A stretch of DNA of 64,000 nucleotides from Plantimonas leprariae (lineage in GTDB: Bacteria; Pseudomonadota; Alphaproteobacteria; Rhizobiales; Rhizobiaceae): contig NZ_VZDO01000013.1 in the NCBI RefSeq assembly GCF_008802405.1, positions 1 through 64,000 on the forward strand. Direction: 5' to 3'. A model generated the notes under the pieces. The model was given only the letters and a program-made list of their open reading frames with translations, ran no database searches and was not told where the DNA came from. Below are positions 17,899 to 27,200 of the stretch, piece after piece; the first letter of the stretch is position 1, and each line of letters begins with the position of its first letter. A program made the position numbers and the translations under genes.

Positions 17899-20843
17899 CC
17901 CGACGCCTGAAGCTCATCGAGCACTCGATCCCGCTCGAGGCGATCAACGCCGCCTGCGAAGAAGAGAAACAAATCAAGGTAGGGAAGCATACTTCCATAC
18001 ATCAGTGGTTTGCGCCACGGCCTCTTGCTTCCAATAGAGCAGTAATTTACGCTCAGTATGTTGACGATCCTTCAGCATGGCCAGATAGGTTCCCAACGCC
18101 GGAAGAACAACAGAAGGAACGTCGCCGTCTTCATAAAATCATCGAGGACATGGTCGAATGGCCGAAGTCGACGCCGGCTGACCGCAAGCGCTTCGACTTG
18201 GCGATCGAGGCGGCGCGGGTCGAGATCGCCCGCTCGGTAGCCTGGGGGCTCGGCGAGGCGCCGCCGGCGCGCGCGAAGGACGTCGTCGCCTACCTGCAGG
18301 CGAAGGCGCCGCCAGTCTACGACCCGTTCTGCGGTGGCGGCTCAATCCCGCTGGAAGCGCAGCGGCTGGGGCTGCGCGCCTACGGATCGGACCTCAACCC
18401 GGTGGCGGTCCTAATCACCAAGGCGCTGATCGAGTTCCCGCCGAAGTTCGCCGGCCGCCCGCCGGTCCATCCGGGCGTCGCGAAGGACCTCGCGGGACGC
18501 GAATGGCGGGGCGCCGAAGGGCTCGCCGAGGACGTGCGGCGCTACGGGCAATGGATGCGCGACGAAGCCGAGAAGCGGATCGGTCACCTCTACCCAAAGG
18601 CGAGGCTACCGAACGGCCGAGCGGCGGGAAGCGCCAGGGACGCGGGGGGGAACGACGGGAGCGAGGCGGTCGTCATCGCCTGGCTCTGGGCCCGCACCGT
18701 CAGCTCGCCCGACCCGGCACAGCGGGGCGCGCACGTGCCCCTCGCCTCATCTTTCGTCCTGTCGTCGAAGGCCGGCCGGGAGGCGATCGTCAAGCCGGTT
18801 CTCGATCTCTCGGCGCCCGGCGGCTGGCGATTCGAGGTGAAGGCGGAGGGGGTGACAGCGGAAGAGTTGGGGGAGGCGACGAAGGGGACGAAAACAGCTC
18901 GCGGTTCCAACTTTCAATGCGTTCTATCGGGAAGCCCCATAACCGGAGATCACGTTAAGAGCGAAGGCCAGGCCGGCCGCGTAAGCCAGCGCTTGATGGC
19001 TGTCGTCGCCGAAGGCAAACGCGGTCGCAGTTATCTATCGCCTACGTCGCAGCATGAACAATCTGCCGACGTGGCGCGTCCAGTCGTCCCGGAGCTCGAG
19101 CAACCGCTGCCGGACGATCCGAGGAACTTTTGGACCGTGCAATACGGTCTTAGCCGGTGGGCCGATCTCTTCACACCCCGCCAGCTCACCGCGCTGACGA
19201 CGTTTTCCGATCTCGTGGAAACGGCGCGGGATCGGGCTCTGGAGGATGCGCGGGCGTCGAGGGCCTTCACCGGCCACCCCGACCCCGACCGTCGCCTCGC
19301 CGACGCCGGCACCGGCCCGGCGGCTTACGCGGACGCTGTTGCGACGTATCTAGCTCTATGCGTCGATAGGTTGGTGCAATGTCAAACGTCGTTGAATCGC
19401 TGGTTCGCCCAGGGTCAGAAGATTCAGCCAACTTTCGATCAGCACAACATTCCGATGCGCTGGGACTACGCGGAAGGCAATCTTTTTTCCTCATCTACTG
19501 GCTCATGGGATGCGGCATTCAAGTATCCTGCAATGGCCCTCGAACGATGGGGTAGTGAACTGCCCGGAAACGTTCGCCAGGAAGCAGCACAGGACGACGG
19601 CGAAAAAATATTCAACGTAGCAATTGTTACCGATCCACCATACTATGATAATATAGGATATGCTGATCTATCAGATTTTTTCTATGTTTGGTTGCGCAGA
19701 TCCCTAAAATCCCTTCATTCGGATTTATTCCGGCGGCTTGTAACGCCCAAGGGTGAAGAGTTGGTTGCCACACCCTATAGGCACGGCTCCAAGTCAGCTG
19801 CAGAACGTTTTTTCATCGATGGGATTGCAAAGTCATTTTATATACTGAAAGATAGAACAGCTGATATGCCTATCACTATCTACTATGCTTTCAAGCAATC
19901 TGAAGTTCAGGAAGGAGGATTGTTATCGCCAGGATGGGCCTCGTTCCTTTCATCTTTGATTGGTAGCAACCTCCAGTTTGATGCAACTTGGCCGGTCCGG
20001 ACAGAGCATTCGTCGCGATCAATCGGCCAGGGCACCAACGCCCTTGCCTCATCCGTCGTGCTCGTCTGCCGGTCGCGGCCCGACGACGCGCCGGCCTCGA
20101 CGCGGCGCGAATTCCTGCGCGAGCTGCGGCCCGCCATGCGGCAGGCGATCCTCGACCACCAGACCGCCGGCGTGCCGCTGCCCGACCGACGGCAGGCGGC
20201 GATCGGCCCCGGCATCGGCATCTTCTCGAAATACTCGCTCGTACGCGAGACCGATGGATCAGAGATGCGGGTCGCGACGGCGCTCGCTCTCGTTAACCGC
20301 GAGATCGACGGGATCCTCGCCGAGGGCACCGAAGCCTTTGACCCGGAAACCCGCTTCGCCCTCGATTGGTACGACCTGCACCGCACCCGCCCCGTCGCCG
20401 GCGGCGCCGGCTCGGCGATCGCGATGCTGCAAGGCTTCAACCTCTCCGAAGCTCGGATCAACGCGTCCGGCATCTTCCGCGCCCGCGGCGGCGACGCCAA
20501 GCTTTTAACGCGCGACGAGATGCTGGCGGCCGACCCGAAGTGGCGCCCGTCGCGCGACGGCTCGCCGACCGTCTGGGAGATGGCCCAGCACCTCGCCCGC
20601 GCCTTTCTCTCCACCGAGGGCGGCACGGACGCCGCCGGCCGGCTCCTCGCCGAGCGCCGCGGCGCGGCCCCGGACGTCCTCCTCCTCGCCGAGCGCCTGT
20701 ATGAACTGACCGCCGCCAAGGAACCCGACGAGGCGCTCGTCTGGAACCAGCTCCAGACCGCCTGGCCCGAGATCGAGCGCGCCGCCGACCGCGCCGAAGC
20801 CGCGGGCGTCGCGCCGCCGCCGGTGCAACCCGCGATGCTCTGA
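17895..20843 (+). CDS. DUF1156 adenine-specific DNA methylase (COG1743 type)
   Basis: 982 aa. The N-terminal DUF1156 signature is LIEHSIPLEAINAACEEEK, then HQWFAPRPLA. SAM-binding motif I is DPFCGGGSIPLEA (about 140-152). Catalytic motif IV, TDPPYYDNIGYADLSDFFY, is near residue 580. It should methylate adenine N6 and may mark self DNA for the helicase and ATPase. Places where relatives often carry zinc-ribbon cysteines read TVSSPDPAQRG and CVLSGSPI, so the ribbon appears degenerate. Parts of the gene, most clearly about 19330-20030, are distinctly AT-richer than the rest, suggesting recombination, possibly of the target-recognition part. Translation is coupled to the upstream helicase by an ATGA overlap. 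Confidence 0.92.
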   Translation: MTRRLKLIEHSIPLEAINAACEEEKQIKVGKHTSIHQWFAPRPLASNRAVIYAQYVDDPSAWPDRFPTPEEQQKERRRLHKIIEDMVEWPKSTPADRKRFDLAIEAARVEIARSVAWGLGEAPPARAKDVVAYLQAKAPPVYDPFCGGGSIPLEAQRLGLRAYGSDLNPVAVLITKALIEFPPKFAGRPPVHPGVAKDLAGREWRGAEGLAEDVRRYGQWMRDEAEKRIGHLYPKARLPNGRAAGSARDAGGNDGSEAVVIAWLWARTVSSPDPAQRGAHVPLASSFVLSSKAGREAIVKPVLDLSAPGGWRFEVKAEGVTAEELGEATKGTKTARGSNFQCVLSGSPITGDHVKSEGQAGRVSQRLMAVVAEGKRGRSYLSPTSQHEQSADVARPVVPELEQPLPDDPRNFWTVQYGLSRWADLFTPRQLTALTTFSDLVETARDRALEDARASRAFTGHPDPDRRLADAGTGPAAYADAVATYLALCVDRLVQCQTSLNRWFAQGQKIQPTFDQHNIPMRWDYAEGNLFSSSTGSWDAAFKYPAMALERWGSELPGNVRQEAAQDDGEKIFNVAIVTDPPYYDNIGYADLSDFFYVWLRRSLKSLHSDLFRRLVTPKGEELVATPYRHGSKSAAERFFIDGIAKSFYILKDRTADMPITIYYAFKQSEVQEGGLLSPGWASFLSSLIGSNLQFDATWPVRTEHSSRSIGQGTNALASSVVLVCRSRPDDAPASTRREFLRELRPAMRQAILDHQTAGVPLPDRRQAAIGPGIGIFSKYSLVRETDGSEMRVATALALVNREIDGILAEGTEAFDPETRFALDWYDLHRTRPVAGGAGSAIAMLQGFNLSEARINASGIFRARGGDAKLLTRDEMLAADPKWRPSRDGSPTVWEMAQHLARAFLSTEGGTDAAGRLLAERRGAAPDVLLLAERLYELTAAKEPDEALVWNQLQTAWPEIERAADRAEAAGVAPPPVQPAML

Positions 20844-20909
20844 ATCCTTGGCCGGCAGGCGCAAGCTGCGATAGACCGGGCCGAACGGCCGGAAACTGAT
20901 GGGGAAACA

Positions 20910-23900
20910 ATGAGCAACCGCGAGGCGATCGGCGACCTTCTGGAGCGGGTCGAGCGCGTCGGCCGCCCTTACGTCGAGATGGCGCTGAAGGGTTCGCTCG
21001 GCGCGAACTGGCGTGCCACGGCGCGCCTGCCGAACACGCTGTCGCCCGTGTCCGAGCTCGACCCCCACGCAGTGCTCTACGCTGTGATCCACAACTGGCG
21101 CGAGGTCTTCGCCGCGACGCTCAAGCCGGAAGCGCGCGACGCGGCCTCCGCCGTGTTCGCTGGGCGCAACACCTACAGCCATTCCGCCGGCGCCATCGAC
21201 GACATGCTGGCGCTGCGCGCCTTATCGGGCGGCGTCGACTTCCTGCGCGCCATCGGTGCCAAGGGCGAGGCCGACGGGGTCCAGGCCCATCTCGTCGCCC
21301 TGATGGGCCGCATGGCGCCGCCGCAACCGAAGCCCACCGCACCGGAGGCCGGCGGCACGGCCGCGGGCGCGACGGGCGATCGGGCCGCCGCCGTGCGGGC
21401 CGGCATCCTGCCAAAACCGTCGGGCCTGATCCTCACCGCCCCGAAGGCTCCCCCGGAAAAGCCGACCCAGGACGACTTCTTCGCCGGCGGCGACGTCGAG
21501 GGCCTGCGGCCCTGGCGCATCGTCTCGCCGCCGCAGGACGACGTGTTGGAGGGCCGGCTCGACAAGGATCGCTTCGCCGCGAACCTCGCCGCCGCCGACC
21601 GCGGCGAAGGCGGCGACACCTATGCCAACGGCGACTCGTTCTTCAAGGCGACGCACCTCACCGCTGGACTGGCGCTGACCCTGGAGAACGCCGCCCGGCG
21701 CCTGTCCGGCCAGGGCGGGCCGTCGACGGTCGGCCTGCAGACGAACTTCGGCGGCGGCAAGACCCACACGCTGATGTCGCTCCTCCACATGGCGCGGCTC
21801 GCCGATTGGTCGCGCGTCGACAACCTCGGCTCGGTCGCGGCGCGGATCGGCCGTTCCAGCTTAGGGGAGGTGAACGCGGCAGTGTTCTCCGGCAGCGACA
21901 AGGGCCCGAGCGAGCCGCTCGCGGTGGCCGATGGGGCGGCCGTCCGCACGCTCTGGGGCTACCTCGCCTGGCGCATCGCCGGCCGCGAAGGGATGCAACT
22001 CGTCGAGCGCTCTGAACTGAGCGGCGAGAGCCCAGGGGCCGAGGCGTTTGGCCGGGTGCTGCGGCTGACCGGCCGCCCGTCCCTGATCCTCCTCGACGAG
22101 CTCGTCGTCTTCGTCCGCCAGCTTTCCGGCGAGCGCTACGACAGCCACATCTCCTTCCTCCAGTCGCTGACCGAGGCCGCCGCGCAAGTGCCGAACGCGC
22201 TGATCGTCGGCTCGCTGCCGGAAAGCGACCTTGAGGCCGGCGGCACGGAGAAGGGCAAAGACACGCTGCGCGCCTTAGAGAAGCTGTTCGGCCGCACCCA
22301 GTCGGCCTGGCAGCCGGCGCAGGGGGCCGAGACCTATTCCGTCGTGCGCCGCCGCCTGTTCCAGGAGCTCGACGAGACCGGCGAGCGCGAGCGCCGCAAG
22401 ACCGTCGAGCGGTTCCGCAAGCTCTACCGCGAGAACAAGTCCGACTTCCCGGTCGGCGCCGGCGACGCGGACTACGCCGACAAGATGACCGAGGCCTATC
22501 CGGTGCACCCGATGCTGTTCGACAAGCTGTCGAACGACTGGGGCATCCTCGAGAAGTTCCAGCGCACGCGCGGTGTGCTGTCGCTTCTTGCCCGCACGAT
22601 CTACGCGAGCTACCGCGAGGCGAGCAACGAGCCGCTCATCCTACCGAGCTCGCTGCAGATGGGCGACCCGCAGGTGCGCGGCGGCCTGATCGAGCCCTTG
22701 GAAGGCCCAACCTGGGGGACGATCGTCGAGAGCGAGGTCGACGGCGACGGCTCGCTGCCGGCCGACATGGAAGCGCGCCGGCCGCGCTACCGCAACGATC
22801 AGGTAGCGCGACGCGCGGCGCGCGCGGTGTTCATGGCCTCCGCGCCGATGGCGAGCGAGCGCGGCGCGATCACCGCGCCAGAGCTGCGCCTCGCCTGCGT
22901 CCGGCCGAACGAGCAGATCTCGATCTTCGGCGACGCCTTGCGCGAGCTCGCCGAGCGCTCCGCCCACCTCTACGAGGCGGACGGCCGCTACTGGTTCGGC
23001 CCGAAGCCGACCTTGAATAAGCTCGCCGAGAACCGCCAGCTCGACATCGACGACGACCGCGCGAACGAGGAGATCGTCCGCCTGCTTGCCGCCGAGCGCA
23101 GGAGCGGCGGCTGGGGAGGCGTTCACCCCTGCCCGGCGAGTGCGACGGACGTGGAGGACACGCCGACCTCGCGCCTCGTGATCCTCCGACCTGCGACGCC
23201 CTATGCGAGCGGCGGCTCGTCGCCCGCCGAGATCGAGGCGCAGAACGCCGTGCAGCGCCGCGCCGGCGGGCAGCGCAAGTACCGCAACGCCCTGGTGTTC
23301 CTCGCGCCCGACGCGAGGCTTCTCGACGACTGCCGGCGGGCCGTGAAGCGCAAGCTTGCCTGGGAGAGCATCGCTGCCGACGCGGCGCTGGAGCTCGTCG
23401 CCAGCCAGCGGCGCGACGCTGAAAGTCGGCGCGACCAGGCGGCGCGGGTCGCGCTGGAATCGATCCGCAAGTGCTGGCAGCACATCCTCGTCCCATCGCA
23501 GACGCCAGGGGGCGGCGCCGAGATCGTGCTCGACCCAAAGCTATTGCGGCCGACGGGGCAGAAGACGCCCTCCGAAGCCGCCTGGGATCGCGTCGTCGAG
23601 GAGGGCGACGTCGCGAAAGCGCTGGGCGCCGCCGTGTTCGCGGACCGGATCCTCGAACTCTGGCCGGCGGGCCAAGCGCACCTGCCGGTCGACCAGGTCC
23701 GCGACTGGTACTTCGAGTTCCTCCACATGGAACGGCTGCAGGACGAGGTGACCTTAGCGAACGCCGTCGCCGCCTCGATCGCCGACATGGACACTGGGCG
23801 CTCGCCGTTCGCGCTTGCCTCGGGCCGGTCCGAGGCGGGCTACGAGAACCTGCAGTTCGCCCGCGCGGTCCAAGTGCGCTTCGGCGCGGGGCTCTTGCTG

Positions 23901-24263
23901 GTGCGCCGCAGCGAGCTTCCCGCGGCCGGGGAGACGCCGTCGGCCTCGGTCGTGATCGGCTCACCCGCGGGAGGCGCGAGCGGCGCCCCGGTCGGCCGCG
24001 GCGGCGACCAGTCGGCCGCGACGAAACCGATCCCCAAACGCTACAACGGCGTGTTCGAGCTCGACGCGGTGCGCGGCGGGATCAAGGCCTCGCAGATCTT
24101 CGAGAGCATCGTCGCTGAGCTCGACCGGGCGGCGGGCGCGCGGTTCAGGATCGTTCTCGAAGTGCACGCCGAAACCGAAGCCGGCTTCGACGAGCGCCTT
24201 TGCGACGACGTCAGCGCCAACGCCGCGACCCTCGGCTTCTCCCGCAGCGACTTCTCGTCTTGA
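20910..24263 (+). CDS. DUF499 AAA+ ATPase with N-terminal Swt1-type HEPN domain
   Basis: 1117 aa. Residues 1-120 resemble the Swt1-family HEPN domain and contain R86-N-T-Y-S-H91, an exact Rx4H ribonuclease motif. A Pro/Ala-rich linker (about 130-195) leads to the DUF499 ATPase, with Walker A NFGGGKTHTL (about 281) and Walker B LILLDELVVFV (about 393). COG1483/DUF499 proteins accompany DUF1156 methylases and SNF2 helicases in predicted antiphage sets. The HEPN part suggests an RNA-cleaving effector under ATPase control, which is inference. The gene follows the methylase by 66 bp and ends 9 bp from a convergent helicase gene, so both strands are read across the junction. The ATG at 20910 has GGGGAAAC upstream. 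Confidence 0.9.
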   Translation: MSNREAIGDLLERVERVGRPYVEMALKGSLGANWRATARLPNTLSPVSELDPHAVLYAVIHNWREVFAATLKPEARDAASAVFAGRNTYSHSAGAIDDMLALRALSGGVDFLRAIGAKGEADGVQAHLVALMGRMAPPQPKPTAPEAGGTAAGATGDRAAAVRAGILPKPSGLILTAPKAPPEKPTQDDFFAGGDVEGLRPWRIVSPPQDDVLEGRLDKDRFAANLAAADRGEGGDTYANGDSFFKATHLTAGLALTLENAARRLSGQGGPSTVGLQTNFGGGKTHTLMSLLHMARLADWSRVDNLGSVAARIGRSSLGEVNAAVFSGSDKGPSEPLAVADGAAVRTLWGYLAWRIAGREGMQLVERSELSGESPGAEAFGRVLRLTGRPSLILLDELVVFVRQLSGERYDSHISFLQSLTEAAAQVPNALIVGSLPESDLEAGGTEKGKDTLRALEKLFGRTQSAWQPAQGAETYSVVRRRLFQELDETGERERRKTVERFRKLYRENKSDFPVGAGDADYADKMTEAYPVHPMLFDKLSNDWGILEKFQRTRGVLSLLARTIYASYREASNEPLILPSSLQMGDPQVRGGLIEPLEGPTWGTIVESEVDGDGSLPADMEARRPRYRNDQVARRAARAVFMASAPMASERGAITAPELRLACVRPNEQISIFGDALRELAERSAHLYEADGRYWFGPKPTLNKLAENRQLDIDDDRANEEIVRLLAAERRSGGWGGVHPCPASATDVEDTPTSRLVILRPATPYASGGSSPAEIEAQNAVQRRAGGQRKYRNALVFLAPDARLLDDCRRAVKRKLAWESIAADAALELVASQRRDAESRRDQAARVALESIRKCWQHILVPSQTPGGGAEIVLDPKLLRPTGQKTPSEAAWDRVVEEGDVAKALGAAVFADRILELWPAGQAHLPVDQVRDWYFEFLHMERLQDEVTLANAVAASIADMDTGRSPFALASGRSEAGYENLQFARAVQVRFGAGLLLVRRSELPAAGETPSASVVIGSPAGGASGAPVGRGGDQSAATKPIPKRYNGVFELDAVRGGIKASQIFESIVAELDRAAGARFRIVLEVHAETEAGFDERLCDDVSANAATLGFSRSDFSS

Positions 24264-24272
24264 GGTCGTCGA

Positions 24273-27200
24273 TCACGTCGGACCTTCGGCCCGCGTGACG
24301 GCGAAGTAGCTGTCGCCGTTCCCGCCGACGAGAACGCTCGAATTGATCAGCGACCTGGCCTGCTCTGCCGGGCTGGCGCGGAACGGATGATCGTCCTGCC
24401 GGGTCGAACGCCAGTAGCCGAAGCCCTGGTCGAACAGCACGATCGCGGCCGAGCCGTCGCTGTAGCCGATCGTCAGTTTGCGCCCGTGCGAGGCGCCCCC
24501 GTCTGCGTAGCGGCAATCGAAACCGAGGTCGCGCGCCAGGGCCCGGATCGTCGCCGACCTGTCCGCTTCCTTCTGCCAGTCGTGGAAGAGTCGCCGGGAC
24601 GAAAGACCCAAGCGGTCGTCCCTGAGAGGCTCCGTCACGAGCGTCAAAGGGATGGCCGTCGTCTTCGCGCCGAGCTCGCTTTTCAGCGCCGCGGCGACGC
24701 GCAGCAGCAGCAGCACCGGCAGCGGCGCTTTAAGGTACCGGTCGGAATAGCCGATCGACGCCAGCCGGCCGGGCTTCCAAAGCCCGGCGGCCTCGAGCTC
24801 CGGCCGCAGGAGTCGCTGCAGGAAACTCGTGCCGAAGAGACGCGCCGACCGCTCGGGATCCTGCGCGATAACCCGTACGCGATCCCCCGGCCGAACGCTC
24901 CGTTCCAGCACCGACGCGTCGACCGGACTCGTCGAGGGAAGCGAGGTCAGTGTGGCGGCGACGGCCGGATGGAGGCTGCCGCTTCCCCACGAGGCGCCGA
25001 GAACGGCGGCGCCACGGTCGCGCGAGAAGAAGCCCTTGGTGGTGGTAGCGCTTTCGTGCGCCGCAAGAAGCAGCGCACCGTTCCGGGCCACCGGAGGTTC
25101 GCCGCTGACGAGGGTGAAGCGGTGGCGGTGCGAAGCATCGCGCAGGCCCGCGCGCGCGGCGTCGTCGAGGGCGGCGAGCCGGTCGGGCGCGAGCACGACC
25201 CGGAACGCGGCGCCCGAACGCCCCGCCGCTCCGAGCAGCGTCGACAAAGGCGGCTGCGCCAGCGCGGCGATGTCGATCTCCTCATGCGCCCATATCGTCA
25301 CCGTGCCGCCTTCGGCTAGGCGCCGGACGAGCGCGTCCGCGACGGGAGGGCAGAGCTCGGCTCCGGGGACAGCCACGTCGTCCGGCGGCGGATCGGCCAG
25401 ATCGCCGAGCAGGCTCTCGACGAAGGCGAGCGCGGCGCGGCGATCGACGATTTCCTGGCGCGCGTGGAGGTCGGGGACGAGAACGCAGGCGGAACATCCC
25501 TTCAGGCACTGCGCCGGGCAATCGAGGATGTCGCGCGCCGACTTCAGCGCGGACACCGGATCGTCGATGAGGCGCGGCGCGTAGCCGGCGCCGCCGGCCG
25601 TGGCGTCGAAAAGGAAGACGGAGCAGGCGGGCGCGCCCAGGAGGTTCCGCTTGCGCTCGACGCCCAACCCGATCTCGCGCGTTTCGATGCCGAGCCCGCG
25701 CGCGAGCGCCTCGCGCAATGCCGACGCGAAAGCCCAGGCGGTTCCTTCCTCCGCAAGGGCCGCCGGCTGCATCTCGGCGACGTCCGTCAGCACCTCGCAG
25801 CCGAGCGCCAACGGCGCCGTGCGGGCGAATTTCCGGTCGTTCCCGGGACAACGCCCGAGGTTGCCCTTGACCGGCATCAACGCGTCATGATCCCGCAGTG
25901 CGGCGTCGGATTCCTCCTCGGCACGGCCGCAGTCGAGGCACACGCGATATCCTTGCCTCGCGGCGCCCAGGGAACAGTGGAAGACCCGGCCGTCGGCGCT
26001 GGCCCGGGCGCGCCCAAGCGCAGGATCGAGCAGCGGTTCCCAGCGCGCCCCGCGAGCCGAGATGCGCGCCGGCTGCGGCTCGATGAACAGGGTCGTGTCC
26101 GTCTCGTTGTGCGGCCTGGAGCGCCAGTCCACCCGGAAGCCGGCCGGCTCGAGGAACTGCTGTGGGCTCAGCTCGTCCGCGCCGCAGGCCGGGCAGTCTT
26201 CCGGCTTGGAATGCGCGCCGCCGGTTTCGCCGCAGGCTCGGCAAACCCACGACCAGCGGATGCTCTGGATTTCGCGGGCCTTGGCTTCGTGCGCGGGCCG
26301 CTCCCAGTTCAGCGTCACGCCGGCCGACGTCCAGACGAGGCCGTCGATGACGACCTCCGCGCCGGGCGCGTATTCCCGGATGGCCACGTCCGCGTTGCGG
26401 CTGGGATAGTCGTAGCGCCTGTTGCGCGAGGTTTCCCCCTCGTCCTCGCGGCGCCGCTGCCGCTCCTCGTTGTCCTTGCAGTCGTTGATGAAGGGCACGA
26501 CCGCGTTGGGGAAGCCGTGACCCGGCAGAAGCGAGCGCGCCGAAAGCTCCTTGAGGAGGGGCTCGCGGCACATGCGGCGAAGCTGGAGTTCCAGGCCGCG
26601 GCGCGCATCGGGCGCCAGCGACTGCGCCTGGGCCGCCAAGGTCGACCACTGGCTGCCGAACGCATCCGCCGCGAGCGCGAACATCTCCGCCGCCCGCGAT
26701 GCCAACTGCCCGCTGCCGGCGAGCGCAGTGCCGGCCGTGAGCCGGTCGAGCGGTTCACGGCAGGCGGCAGCGGTGCTGGGCTGCCGCAGCCACGCGCCGA
26801 AGCGCTGCACCGGCGGATCTGCGTCGGGCTCCGCGGACAGGTTTTCGGGGAAGCCGAAGAACGTCCCGACTTTGACCTTGTCGAGTTCCCCTTTCGCTTG
26901 CCTGAACCAGCCCGCCAGCAGCAGCGCGTTGACGTGGCGCTGGACGATGCGGCGGGAATCGAGCCGGACCTGCGGCGCCCTGATCTGCCGGCCGAGATAG
27001 CGCACGGGATCGCGGAAGGCCTCGCGGTCGAGCGGCGTGTCCCGCGCGAATGTCAGGGACGAGGCGAAGCTCTGCCGGCGGCGTCCGGCCCGCCCGACGC
27101 GCTGGCGGTAGTTGGCGATTGACGGCGGGACGTTGGTGTTGAGCACCGCTTCCACCGAGCCGATGTCGACGCCCATCTCCATCGTGGTGGAGCAGGCCAG

